From: Microbacterium radiodurans
Lineage (GTDB): Bacteria; Actinomycetota; Actinomycetes; Actinomycetales; Microbacteriaceae
Assembly: GCF_008710705.1 (NCBI RefSeq)
Contig: NZ_VYRZ01000001.1
Location: 1,054,001-1,118,000 of the forward strand
Length of the DNA: 64,000 nucleotides
Direction of reading: 5' to 3'
Shown here one piece after another: positions 24,989 to 32,443 of this stretch. The translations under genes were made by a program, and so were the position numbers. Positions within the stretch are counted from its first letter, which is position 1, and each line of letters begins with the position of its first letter. The notes below the pieces were generated by a model. It did not search any database and was not told the origin of the DNA. It saw only the letters and a program-made list of their open reading frames with translations.

Positions 24989-26090
24989 GGATGATCGCCT
25001 CGGTGGGCGGCGCCGGAGACAGCGGCGTGCCGAGGTAGCCGATCGTCGACAGGATGGCCGTCCGCACCTTTCCGGGCCGCTCGAGGTGCACGGCGTGGCC
25101 GACCCCCTCGATGACGACCTCGGTCACCTGTCCGCCGGCCGCACGGTAGCGCTCGAGCACCTCGCGCGTCTGGGTCACCATCTGCTGGGCAGGAGCGACC
25201 TCGACCCCCGGCCATCCGGGAATCGCGCCGATCTCGCCGAGGTGCCCGCTTTCGGCGAACGAGCCGTCCGCGACGATCAGATCGGCCTCGCCGCGCACCC
25301 AGAGCACCGGGGGCGCGTCGCGGCGCGCCCCGAGCTCGGCGATGGCCGAGAGGTCGAGGTTCGCGGGTGCGAGCGCGTTCTGGACACCGAGCCGACCCGG
25401 CGCGAACCCCGGCCAGTTGTCGCTGGGGACGCTGTCGCCCGGGTAGTTGCCCTCGGCGGTCGAGGTGGCGAGCATCGCCTCGACCCACGTGTCCTCGTTG
25501 TCGGAGTCGTAGTCGGGGGAGACGAACGTGGTGCGGAACACCGCGCGGGGCGACCCGTCGGTGTCGCCGTCGTCGCGCGCCGTGAGGCGCTCGACCAGCG
25601 CGGCGCTGACGGTGCCGCCGCCGCAGCCGGCGTCGTCGTCGGTCAGCCGGTTCCCATCCGGATTCGTGCCGCCGAAGCCGTAGGGCGAGACGGGGGAGAG
25701 GAGACTCAGCGAGAGCACGGGGTGCTCGAGCGCGTACTGCATCGCGACGGCGCCGCCGAGACCCCAGCCGACGATGTGGACGGCGTCGATCCCCAGCACA
25801 TCGAGGGTCGCCCGCACGTCGTCGGCGAAGTCGCGGACGCCCCGGGTGGCGTCGACGGGCAGATGCTCGGTGCCGCCGAAGCCGCGCAGGTCGATCGCGA
25901 TCGGGCGGACATCGCTCGGGAGGTCCTCCATGATCTCCTGCCAGAAGAGGCTGGACCCGGGCGCCGTGTGCAGCAGGACGACGGTGCGCTCGGCCGGCGT
26001 CGCCGGATCGTCGGCGGACCGCTCGAGGATATTCACCGCCAGACGCGGCGTCTCGATGATGCGTGGCGTGATGCCGTCGAAGAGGGGCAT
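24972..26090 (-). CDS. Alpha/beta-hydrolase-fold protein lacking the nucleophile serine
   Basis: 372 residues with a clear alpha/beta-hydrolase N-terminal half: HTAPGSSLFW (oxyanion region), PIAIDLRGFGGT and the nucleophile-elbow segment HIVGWGLGGAVAMQYA. The elbow reads G-W-G-L-G, so the catalytic serine is Gly110, encoded by GGT at 25763-25761; AGT (Ser) is one base away. The later acidic residue (GEADLIVAD) and histidine (EGVGHAVHL) of the triad are still present. No signal peptide. It may be a non-hydrolytic relative, a mutated copy, or use another residue. Stand-alone, convergent with tadA, divergent from proC. Confidence 0.75.
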   Translation of the reverse strand: MPLFDGITPRIIETPRLAVNILERSADDPATPAERTVVLLHTAPGSSLFWQEIMEDLPSDVRPIAIDLRGFGGTEHLPVDATRGVRDFADDVRATLDVLGIDAVHIVGWGLGGAVAMQYALEHPVLSLSLLSPVSPYGFGGTNPDGNRLTDDDAGCGGGTVSAALVERLTARDDGDTDGSPRAVFRTTFVSPDYDSDNEDTWVEAMLATSTAEGNYPGDSVPSDNWPGFAPGRLGVQNALAPANLDLSAIAELGARRDAPPVLWVRGEADLIVADGSFAESGHLGEIGAIPGWPGVEVAPAQQMVTQTREVLERYRAAGGQVTEVVIEGVGHAVHLERPGKVRTAILSTIGYLGTPLSPAPPTEAIILSSWD

Positions 26091-26188
26091 GGCGGAATCC
26101 TTCGCTCTGCGCGGCGAGCGCTTCCGCGCCCGCGGACTCCTTCGACTCTACCCCGCGCCCGATCCACGCGCTGGGAAAGGGCCGGACA

Positions 26189-26194
26189 TAAGAT
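26189..26194 (+). promoter_or_regulatory. -10 box TAAGAT for proC
   Basis: Six bases before the proC ATG at 26201. Confidence 0.55.
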
Positions 26195-26200
26195 CGTGGG

Positions 26201-27043
26201 ATGGTCGCCACCCCCGCCCTGCCCCCGATCGCCATTCTCGGAGCCGGCTCGATGGGGGGTGCGATCCTGTCGGGACTCGTGGCCTCCGGGTCCGCCGCAG
26301 GCGGTGTCACGGTGACGAACCGCTCGGCCGAGAAGGCCCGCGCCCTCGCCGACCTGCCCGGCGTGACGAGCATCGCTCTGGCCGAGAACCCGGCCGGGAA
26401 CGTCGAGGCCGTCGCCGGCGCCGGGATCGTCCTGGTCGGTGTGAAGCCCGCGATGGTTCCCGACCTCCTCCGCGAGATCGTCCCGGCGCTGCGACCGGGC
26501 ACGATCGTCGTGAGCCTCGCCGCGGGCGTGACGATCGACACCTTCGCGGGGATCCTCGGCGCCGACGTGCCGGTGATCCGATCGATGCCGAACACGCCGG
26601 CAGTTGTCGGCAAGGCCGTCACCGGCCTCGCGGCGGGGGATGCGGCATCCGCCGACGACCTCGCGCTCGTGCGGGCGCTGTTCGAGACGTGCGGGGCCGT
26701 GGTCGAGGTGCCGGAGGATCGGATCGACGCCCTGTCGACGATCTCGGGGTCGGGCCCCGCGTACGTCTTCCTGCTGATCGAGGAGCTCACCCGTGCCGCG
26801 GTCGGCAAGGGGTTCGACGAGGCGCAGGCGCGCCTCATGGCCGAGCAGACCTTCATCGGCGCCGCCGCGCTGCTCGACGGCTCGGGTGAGGACCCGGCCG
26901 AGCTGCGGCGCCGCGTCACGAGCCCGAAGGGGACGACCGAGCGCGCCATCGCCGTGCTGCAGGAAGCGGACCTCGCCGACGTCTTCGCGCGTGCCACCGA
27001 CGCCGCCCTCGCGCGCGCCCGCGAGCTCGCCGCCGGCGCCTGA
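26201..27043 (+). CDS. proC: Pyrroline-5-carboxylate reductase
   Basis: Last step of proline synthesis, NAD(P)H-dependent reduction of pyrroline-5-carboxylate. The Rossmann motif GAGSMGGAI is near residue 14, MPNTPAVVG contacts the cofactor, and the family signature around SGSGPAYVFLLIEEL and RRVTSPKGTTERAI is intact. 280 residues, normal length. Leaderless start. No other proline gene is adjacent. Confidence 0.96.
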   Translation: MVATPALPPIAILGAGSMGGAILSGLVASGSAAGGVTVTNRSAEKARALADLPGVTSIALAENPAGNVEAVAGAGIVLVGVKPAMVPDLLREIVPALRPGTIVVSLAAGVTIDTFAGILGADVPVIRSMPNTPAVVGKAVTGLAAGDAASADDLALVRALFETCGAVVEVPEDRIDALSTISGSGPAYVFLLIEELTRAAVGKGFDEAQARLMAEQTFIGAAALLDGSGEDPAELRRRVTSPKGTTERAIAVLQEADLADVFARATDAALARARELAAGA

Positions 27044-27068
27044 CCCGCGCGGCGCCCCCTCGGCAGGC

Positions 27069-27158
27069 CGAACTCGTCGCCACCTGCGCCTATGTCGCGT
27101 CGGAACGAGCACATAGCGCCGAGTTCGCATCGCCGAATGCGCCAGAAGCGCCGAGTTC
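27069..27158. repeat. Intergenic hairpin element with a third repeat arm
   Basis: Outer arms CGAACTCG (27069-27076) and CGAGTTCG (27120-27127) enclose inner arms TATGT (27091-27095) and ACATA (27111-27115) around a 15-nt loop. AGCGCCGAGTTC at 27115-27126 is repeated exactly at 27147-27158, which overlaps the stop codon of the DUF559 gene. It looks like a dispersed palindromic element and may also end transcription from both sides. Confidence 0.55.
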
Positions 27159-28122
27159 AGGCGCGGGCGCGTCGGGCGAAGGCGGCGCGGACGAGGGGAA
27201 CGGCACGGGCGGAGCGGATGTGGTGCGCCGTCACCCGCACCACCTCCCAGCCCGCGTCCGCGTAGGCGGCGTACTTGTCGAGATCCCGGTTCCACTGACG
27301 CCGACTCGTGCGATGGTGATCTCCTTCGACCTCGACGACGATGCGGGACTCGCGGTAGGCGAACTCCGAGATTCCGAGCAGAACGCCGCGGGCGTCGCGG
27401 ATCTCGGCATCCAGTTCGGGCGTCGGAGCTCCAGCGGCCTGGAGATCGAGCCGCAGCTCGGTCTCCAGCGGCGATGAGCTCCCCACCCGGATGAGTCGGA
27501 GGGCGCAGCGCAACCGAGCCGCCCCGCGTCGTGGCCCGGCCGCCGCAGCCGCCGCGAGCCGTCCGAGGGTCGTCGTCGCGGCGTCAGGGCGGAGACGTCC
27601 GCGATCGTCGCGGGGTTCGCGAACGAAGGCGTCTCCCACGACGACGAGGTCTCGCACGTCCAGGTCGCGCCCCAGCGCTGCCCAACACGACGGAGGATCC
27701 GCGACGGGAACGCCCTCTACCGCGCCGACCTCGACGAGACGCCTCTCGACGGAGATGCCGCGGACCCCGCGCGCGCGAGGTGCACGCGCCGGCGCGAGGA
27801 CGCCGACGTCGAGCGGGCCGTCTGCCGCCAGCGGCGCGTGGTGCAGCGCTGCCGCTGTGCGGGCGGTGAAGAAGGCGCGCTCGGGCATGACCAGCGTGTA
27901 GGCCCGCGCACGTCGGAGCACTCCGCTTCGAGCCGCGCGGTCTCGATCGCCCGGCTCGGAGCCGACCTCCTCGGGCGCCGGATCACGCGAGCGAACACCG
28001 CGGAACGGGCGCCCGAGATCGCCGGTTCGCAAGCGCGCCGGCGTGGTGCCTCTGTCGAGGGCGTCCCCGACGCGGAACGAGTCGGCGAGATCGGGCGGCA
28101 GCGGGGTGGGTCGTCTCGGCAT
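27157..28122 (-). CDS. DUF559-type endonuclease-like protein
   Basis: 321 residues. The N-terminal half (DALDRGTTPARLRTGDLGRPFRGV) resembles the AbiEi-type winged-helix region often found before DUF559 in actinobacteria. The C-terminal 110 residues are a Vsr/PD-(D/E)xK-like nuclease domain: LETELRLDL, then SEFAYRESRIVVEVEGDHH and WNRDLDKYAAYADAGWEVVRVTAHHI. The usual first Asp of the DxxW motif is Glu here (SEFAY), so activity is uncertain. The start MPRRPTPLPP was chosen over an upstream extension. No partner toxin or methylase lies beside it. Its role is unknown. Confidence 0.72.
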   Translation of the reverse strand: MPRRPTPLPPDLADSFRVGDALDRGTTPARLRTGDLGRPFRGVRSRDPAPEEVGSEPGDRDRAARSGVLRRARAYTLVMPERAFFTARTAAALHHAPLAADGPLDVGVLAPARAPRARGVRGISVERRLVEVGAVEGVPVADPPSCWAALGRDLDVRDLVVVGDAFVREPRDDRGRLRPDAATTTLGRLAAAAAAGPRRGAARLRCALRLIRVGSSSPLETELRLDLQAAGAPTPELDAEIRDARGVLLGISEFAYRESRIVVEVEGDHHRTSRRQWNRDLDKYAAYADAGWEVVRVTAHHIRSARAVPLVRAAFARRARA

Positions 28123-28303
28123 CCGATCATCGTGCTCGCCGGCGATCGGTCCCGGTGCGACTGTCGTCCCGCTCGTGGACGCGCAGAACGACAAGGGCTA
28201 CGGGGGAGAGGGCGGCGGCGGAGAAGTCGTCGCCATCCGCGGGTTGCGGCGCGCGGAAGGCGCAGGAGACGCCACCTTCACCGACCGGCGGCCACCGGGA
28301 GGG

Positions 28304-28975
28304 TCAGCGGTCGAGGGAGGCGAAGCGCTCGATGTCGGAGTTCGTCCCCGAGACGATGATGAGGTCGTGGTTGGTGACCACGGTGTTGGCCTCGGCGTAG
28401 CGGAACGGCTTGCCCGGACTCTTCACCCCGACCACGGTCACGCTGTACTTCGTGCGCACGCCCGACTCGTTCAGACCCACGCCGCGGATGAACTTCGGCG
28501 GGTACATCTTCGCGAGCACGAAGTCATCGTCGAAGCGGATGAAGTCGAGCATGCGCCCGCTCACGAGGTGCGCCACGCGCTCGCCGGCCTCGCGCTCGGG
28601 ATAGACGACGTGATTCGCGCCGACGCGGGCGAGGATCTTGCCGTGCGACTGCGAGACCGCCTTCGCCCAGATCTGCGGCACCTTGAGGTCGACGAGGTTC
28701 GCCGTGATGAGCACCGACGCCTCGATCGAGGAGCCGACCGCCACGACGGCGACCTGGAAGTCCTGCGCGCCGATCTGCTTCAGCGCGTCGAGGTTGCGCG
28801 CGTCGGCCTGCACGGCGTGGGTGACGCGCTCGGACCACTTCTGCACGAGCTCGAGGCTGTCGTCGATCGCGAGCACCTCGCGGTCGAGGCGATCGAGTTC
28901 GCCGGCGCAGGCGGCGCCGAAGCGGCCGAGACCGATGACCAGGACGGGGGCGTCGCCCCGGATCTGCTCAACCAA
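28304..28975 (-). CDS. Potassium uptake regulatory subunit (KtrA/TrkA, RCK domain)
   Basis: Cytoplasmic gating subunit of a Ktr/Trk potassium transporter. The RCK_N domain has GLGRFGAACAGEL (dinucleotide-binding GxGxxG) and the acidic strand end VLAIDD. A TrkA_C domain follows from about residue 140 (KMYPPKFIRGVGLNESG). 223 residues, the usual one-RCK size. Its start overlaps the end of the membrane-subunit gene by 8 bp, so the two form one transcription and translation unit. Confidence 0.94.
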   Translation of the reverse strand: MVEQIRGDAPVLVIGLGRFGAACAGELDRLDREVLAIDDSLELVQKWSERVTHAVQADARNLDALKQIGAQDFQVAVVAVGSSIEASVLITANLVDLKVPQIWAKAVSQSHGKILARVGANHVVYPEREAGERVAHLVSGRMLDFIRFDDDFVLAKMYPPKFIRGVGLNESGVRTKYSVTVVGVKSPGKPFRYAEANTVVTNHDLIIVSGTNSDIERFASLDR

Positions 28976-30410
28976 CGATGGGCCTTTCGACGGGCAGGGC
29001 GTAGAGCTGCGAACGGGATGTCGCGGCCACCGCTGCGGCGAGTGTCACTGTACCAACGCGCCCCATGAACATCACCAGCGCCATGACGTACACGGCCGGG
29101 TCGGGCAGCTCGGCCGTCAGCCCGGTCGACAGGCCGACGGTGGCGAACCCCGAGATGACGTCGAAGAGGACGAGGTCCACCGGCGCCTTGGTGATCTGGG
29201 CGATCGTCACCGTGCCGATCGCGACGATCGTCGCGCTCCAGGCCACGACCGACAGAGCGACGCGCTGGACGTCGCTCGGGATGCGGCGGCCGAACGCCTG
29301 CACGGAGGGGCGCCCCTTCGCCTCCGACCACACCGCGAGGGCGAGCACTGCGAGCGTCGTGACCTTGATGCCGCCGGCGGTGGACGCCGAGCCGCCGCCG
29401 ACGAACATGAGCATCGAGCCGACGATGAGCGATGAGCCGTGCATCTCGCCGATGTCGATGATCGAGAATCCGCCCGAGCGGGTCATCGCCGAGAGGAAGA
29501 ACGCCTGGAAGGTCGTGTCCCACGCCTCCATCGAGCCGAAGGTCGCCGGGTTCTCGTACTCGAGCAGCAGGAAGACGCCGGCGCCGGCGAAGAACAGCAC
29601 GACCGTCGTGATGAGGGTGAGCTTGGCGTGCAGCGACCACGCCCGCACACGCCAGTGGTGGCGCCAGAGGGTGAAGATCACCGGGAATCCGATCGACCCC
29701 AGGAACACGCCCGCCATGAGCACCGTGAGCATGACGTAGTCCTGCGCGAACGGCGCGAGACCCTCGGCGTTGGGCGCGAACCCGGTGTTCGTGAAGGCCA
29801 TGGCGGCGTAGTACGGCGCCTCCCAGAGGGCCGTGAGGGGGTCGACGCCGCCGATGAGGAGCGAGGGGTAGAGGAGGATCGCGAGCCCCGCCTCGATCAC
29901 GAGGGTCGAGAGGGCCACGGTGCGCAGCAGCAGACCCACCTCGCCCAGCCGCACGGCCTGACCCTCGTTGACCGGCCCCCCGTGCGCGCGCATCGGGTTG
30001 CTGTCGCCGGCCGCGATGAGCTTGGCGCGCAGGCCGAGGCGCTTGGAGATGACGAGGCCCAGGATCGATGCGAGGGTCAGCACCCCCAAGGCGCCGACGT
30101 TGACGCCGATGTAGATGAGCACGTGCCCGAAGGGCGACCAGTGCGTCGCCATGTCGACGGTCGCGAGGCCCGCGACGCAGATCGTCGACACCGCCGTGAA
30201 GAGCGCGTCGGCGAACGGGGTGGCGGTGCCCGACGCGGATGCCGCGGGCAGGGAGAACAGTGTGGTGAACAGCAGGATGAGGGTCGTGAAGATCAGCACC
30301 GCGAACCGGGACGGGGAGGCGGTGGCGAGATCACGGCCCGCGCCCCAGGCGCCCCCGACGACGCCGCGAAGGCGGCGCAACAGGAGTGCGCCGACGGACT
30401 GCCCCGCCAT
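28968..30410 (-). CDS. Potassium transporter membrane subunit (KtrB/TrkH)
   Basis: Ion-conducting subunit for K+ uptake with four M1-P-M2 repeats. The four filter loops can be read: STICVAGLATVDM, AFTNTGFAPNA, AMTRSGGFSIID and GFATVGLSTG, each with the conserved central Gly. 480 residues. The ATG is preceded by a strong GGGGAGGAG. Operon with the RCK subunit downstream. Confidence 0.93.
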   Translation of the reverse strand: MAGQSVGALLLRRLRGVVGGAWGAGRDLATASPSRFAVLIFTTLILLFTTLFSLPAASASGTATPFADALFTAVSTICVAGLATVDMATHWSPFGHVLIYIGVNVGALGVLTLASILGLVISKRLGLRAKLIAAGDSNPMRAHGGPVNEGQAVRLGEVGLLLRTVALSTLVIEAGLAILLYPSLLIGGVDPLTALWEAPYYAAMAFTNTGFAPNAEGLAPFAQDYVMLTVLMAGVFLGSIGFPVIFTLWRHHWRVRAWSLHAKLTLITTVVLFFAGAGVFLLLEYENPATFGSMEAWDTTFQAFFLSAMTRSGGFSIIDIGEMHGSSLIVGSMLMFVGGGSASTAGGIKVTTLAVLALAVWSEAKGRPSVQAFGRRIPSDVQRVALSVVAWSATIVAIGTVTIAQITKAPVDLVLFDVISGFATVGLSTGLTAELPDPAVYVMALVMFMGRVGTVTLAAAVAATSRSQLYALPVERPIVG

Positions 30411-30518
30411 GCGGCTCCTCCCCGTGCGCCTGTCGCGCCTGTGCTGCTCCGGTGCGTCGACCCATAGCCCGGGACCGCCGCGATGTCGATGTCATGGTAC
30501 TCGGGCGTGCGCGGCGAC

Positions 30519-30524
30519 TAACCT
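30519..30524 (+). promoter_or_regulatory. -10 box TAACCT for the ArsR-family gene
   Basis: Six bases before the ATG at 30531, divergent from the potassium operon. Confidence 0.55.
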
Positions 30525-30530
30525 GATGCC

Positions 30531-30941
30531 ATGGCGGACATCTTCGACGTGATCGCCGACGGTACCCGTCGGGACATCCTGCGCTTCCTGCTCGACCGCG
30601 ACTCCGACGCCTCCCACTCCGGGACGAGCGTGTCGCAGATCGTGCACGAGCTCGGGGTGAGCCAGCCGACGATCTCCAAGCACCTGAAGGTGCTGCGCGA
30701 GGCGGGTCTCGTGACCGTCCGCGAGGAGGGCCAGCACCGGTACTACAGCCTGTCGCCCGAGCCGCTCGACGTCGTCGACGACTGGCTCGTGCCGTTCCTG
30801 ACCTCCGACGCCTACGACGACGAAGAGCCGGCGGCCGTTCTGACCGACGGCGCCGCCGCTGCCGCCGACCTCGTGGGACGCGCCGCGGCATCCGCGAAGC
30901 ATGCCGTCACGAGCGTCCTCAACCGCCTGCCGGGACGCTGA
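30531..30941 (+). CDS. ArsR-family winged-helix transcriptional regulator
   Basis: 136 residues. The helix-turn-helix is at about 38-70: VSQIVHELGVSQPTISKHLKVLREAGLV, followed by the wing VREEGQHRYYSLSPEPL. The recognition helix lacks the cysteine pair of metal-sensing ArsR proteins, so a non-metal signal is more likely. An Ala-rich helical tail of about 40 residues follows. Leaderless. It lies between the potassium operon and the BldC-like gene; its target is not apparent. Confidence 0.88.
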   Translation: MADIFDVIADGTRRDILRFLLDRDSDASHSGTSVSQIVHELGVSQPTISKHLKVLREAGLVTVREEGQHRYYSLSPEPLDVVDDWLVPFLTSDAYDDEEPAAVLTDGAAAAADLVGRAAASAKHAVTSVLNRLPGR

Positions 30942-30944
30942 GTC

Positions 30945-30971
30945 ACACGCGTCCCTCGGGTTTACACGCGT
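30945..30971 (+). repeat. Direct repeat ACACGCGT upstream of the BldC-like gene
   Basis: Two exact copies at 30945-30952 and 30964-30971, 19 bp apart, the second overlapping the -35 region of the promoter. This is a possible operator for a tandem-binding regulator, perhaps autoregulation. Confidence 0.4.
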
Positions 30972-30990
30972 CGCGCGCGGCCCCTATCCT
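30961..30990 (+). promoter_or_regulatory. Promoter for the BldC-like gene
   Basis: -35 TTTACA (30961-30966), 18-bp spacer, -10 TATCCT (30985-30990). This is one of the few promoters here with a recognisable -35. The leader is about 43 nt, with a Shine-Dalgarno GGGGAAGGGA. Confidence 0.6.
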
Positions 30991-31039
30991 GGTGGGCAGC
31001 GCTGGCCCCGACGGGCAGCCGCCGGGGAAGGGATCAACG

Positions 31040-31231
31040 ATGGCCGAGCTGCCCGATGTGCGCTTCCTCACCGTCGCCGAGGTCGCCGCGATCATGCGCG
31101 TGTCGAAGATGACCGTGTATCGCCTCGTGCACGCGGGCGAGCTGCCGGCCGTCAGATTCGGCCGCAGCTATCGCGTGCTCGAGTCCGCCGTCACCGAGGC
31201 GCTGCAACGTCCCATCTCCGACGTCGGCTAG
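31040..31231 (+). CDS. bldC: BldC-like MerR-fold DNA-binding protein
   Basis: 63 residues forming a single winged helix: FLTVAEVAAIMRVSKMTVYRLVHAGELPAVRFGRSYRVLESAV. This is the excisionase/BldC fold, and VSKMTVYRLVHAGELPAVRFGRSYR is almost identical to what I recall of Streptomyces BldC, which binds direct repeats head to tail. ATG at 31040 has a good ribosome site. The TAG stop overlaps the -10 box of the next gene. In non-sporulating relatives the role is not established. Confidence 0.88.
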   Translation: MAELPDVRFLTVAEVAAIMRVSKMTVYRLVHAGELPAVRFGRSYRVLESAVTEALQRPISDVG

Positions 31232-31234
31232 ACT
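31229..31234 (+). promoter_or_regulatory. -10 box TAGACT overlapping the bldC stop
   Basis: The bldC TAG stop is the start of the box. Transcription from here would give a leader of about 72 nt before the bS22 gene. Confidence 0.45.
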
Positions 31235-31312
31235 GATCCGAGGCATTTTCGCAGATGCCTGTTCCCGGACGCCGTCAAGACGCGTCCAGACCCTGACATA
31301 GTGAGGTTTTCC

Positions 31313-31411
31313 GTGGGTTCTGTCATCAAGAAGCGCCGCAAGCGCATGGCGAAGAAGAAGCACCGCAAGCTGCTTCGCAAGACTCGCCACCAGCGCCGCA
31401 ACAAGAAGTAG
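31313..31411 (+). CDS. 30S ribosomal protein bS22 (AURKAIP1/COX24-like)
   Basis: 32-residue, extremely basic protein: GTG start, then GSVIKKRRKRMAKKKHRKLL and a tail ending RRNKK. It matches the short actinobacterial protein first seen in mycobacterial 30S subunits and named bS22, related to mitochondrial AURKAIP1/mS38. GAGG at 31303-31306 lies 6 nt before the GTG. The bldC-bS22 neighbourhood is common in actinobacteria. A GC-rich hairpin follows. It is easily missed because of its size. Confidence 0.9.
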   Translation: MGSVIKKRRKRMAKKKHRKLLRKTRHQRRNKK

Positions 31412-31443
31412 ATCGCGGCACTGCTCGTCGAGTAACGCCACTG

Positions 31444-31475
31444 AGCGCCCCGTCCGGCTCCGGCCGAGGGGCGCT
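31444..31475 (+). terminator. Terminator after bS22
   Basis: AGCGCCCC (31444-31451) pairs with GGGGCGCT (31468-31475) around a 16-nt loop that can itself pair CGG/CCG. A short T-rich stretch follows. Confidence 0.6.
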
Positions 31476-31493
31476 TCGTGCTTTCCGCGCCCC

Positions 31494-31499
31494 TAGGCT
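31494..31499 (+). promoter_or_regulatory. -10 box TAGGCT for the rhodanese operon
   Basis: 16 nt separate the box from the ATG at 31516, leaving a leader of about 10 nt that holds GGGGAGGAGG, so this start is Shine-Dalgarno dependent. Confidence 0.5.
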
Positions 31500-31515
31500 G
31501 GGGGAGGAGGAACGC

Positions 31516-31809
31516 ATGAAATCGATCACCATCGACCAGCTCCGCGCCGGCCGGGACGTCCCGCTCATCGACGTGCGCGAGGACCACGAGTTCGCCGCCG
31601 GACGCGTACCGGGAGCGATCAGCATCCCGATGTCGCAGCTCGGCGACCGACTCGGCGAGCTGCCCGACGGCGCGTTCGACGTCATCTGCCAGGCCGGCGG
31701 ACGCTCGGCGCAGGTGGTGCAGGCGCTCGAGGCCCGCGGCCACGACGCCACGAATGTCGAGGGCGGCACCGGGGAATGGGCCGCACGCGGGTTCGAGATC
31801 GAGCGCTGA
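31516..31809 (+). CDS. Single-domain rhodanese-like sulfurtransferase
   Basis: 97 residues, one rhodanese domain. LIDVREDHEFAAGRVPGAISIP is the CH2-type N-terminal motif and CQAGGRS (Cys58) is the six-residue active-site loop that carries the persulfide, as in GlpE. Cytoplasmic. The strong GGGGAGGAGG supports the start. Followed within 15 bp by a glutaredoxin-like gene and then a Dabb-domain gene, which suggests a small sulfur or thiol operon. Confidence 0.92.
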   Translation: MKSITIDQLRAGRDVPLIDVREDHEFAAGRVPGAISIPMSQLGDRLGELPDGAFDVICQAGGRSAQVVQALEARGHDATNVEGGTGEWAARGFEIER

Positions 31810-31824
31810 CGCGACGCCCCGACG

Positions 31825-32121
31825 ATGACGACCCTCACGCTCATCTCCAAGCCCGACTGCCATCTCTGCGACGTCGCTCGCGAGATCGTCGACGCGGTCG
31901 TGTCCGACCTGCCGGAGGATGCCGTCGAGGTGCGCGAGCTGTCGATCCTCGACGACTCCGCGCTGTATGAGCGGTGGTGGGAGAAGATCCCGGTCGTCCT
32001 CATCGACGACCGCCTCCACGCGCACTGGCGGCTCTCCGCCGACAGGCTTCGCGCCGCGCTGACCGCGGACCCGAACGACCCTCGACCGCACGACGCCACC
32101 GCACAGGAGCCGCTCACATGA
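31825..32121 (+). CDS. Glutaredoxin-like protein (DUF836 type)
   Basis: 98 residues with a thioredoxin-like N-terminus LTLISKPDCHLCDVAREIVD: the CHLC motif is the redox pair, and IPVVLIDDRLHAHWRL holds the cis-Pro region. Proteins of this type are thiol oxidoreductases of unknown target. The end overlaps the next start by ATGA. Confidence 0.88.
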   Translation: MTTLTLISKPDCHLCDVAREIVDAVVSDLPEDAVEVRELSILDDSALYERWWEKIPVVLIDDRLHAHWRLSADRLRAALTADPNDPRPHDATAQEPLT

Positions 32122-32420
32122 CCATCCGCCACATCGTCGCCTGGAAGCTCAACGGCGAGGACGGCGCAGCACGCGCCGATCAGGCCGCCGAGATCACCCG
32201 CCGTCTCGAGGCGCTCGTCGGCGTCGTGCCGTCGCTGCGGACGCTGAGCATCGGCCCGAACGTCGCCTATCCCGACCAGAACGGCGACGTCGCTCTCGTC
32301 GCCGACTTCGACGACCTCGCCGGGCTCGAGGCCTACCAGGTGCACCCCGCCCACCAGGAGGTCGTCGGCTACGTCCGCAGCGTCGCCGCGTCGCGCATCT
32401 CGGTCGACTTCGAGGTCTGA
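32118..32420 (+). CDS. Dabb (stress-responsive alpha/beta barrel) domain protein
   Basis: 100 residues, a single Dabb ferredoxin-like barrel: MTIRHIVAWKLNG, LRTLSIGPNVAYPDQNGDVALVADFDDLAGLEAYQVHPAHQEVVGYV. The His-Pro-x-H-Q segment is the family hallmark. No assigned enzymatic role. Translationally coupled to the glutaredoxin-like gene; last gene of the operon. Confidence 0.87.
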   Translation: MTIRHIVAWKLNGEDGAARADQAAEITRRLEALVGVVPSLRTLSIGPNVAYPDQNGDVALVADFDDLAGLEAYQVHPAHQEVVGYVRSVAASRISVDFEV

Positions 32421-32443
32421 TCGGCCGCCGTTCCGCGCGAGGG

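Noticed and set aside
28123..28303. Search for an RNA gene or small ORF in the gap between the DUF559 and potassium genes
   Set aside because: No tRNA-like cloverleaf, promoter box or ORF with ribosome site was found; nothing can be supported there.
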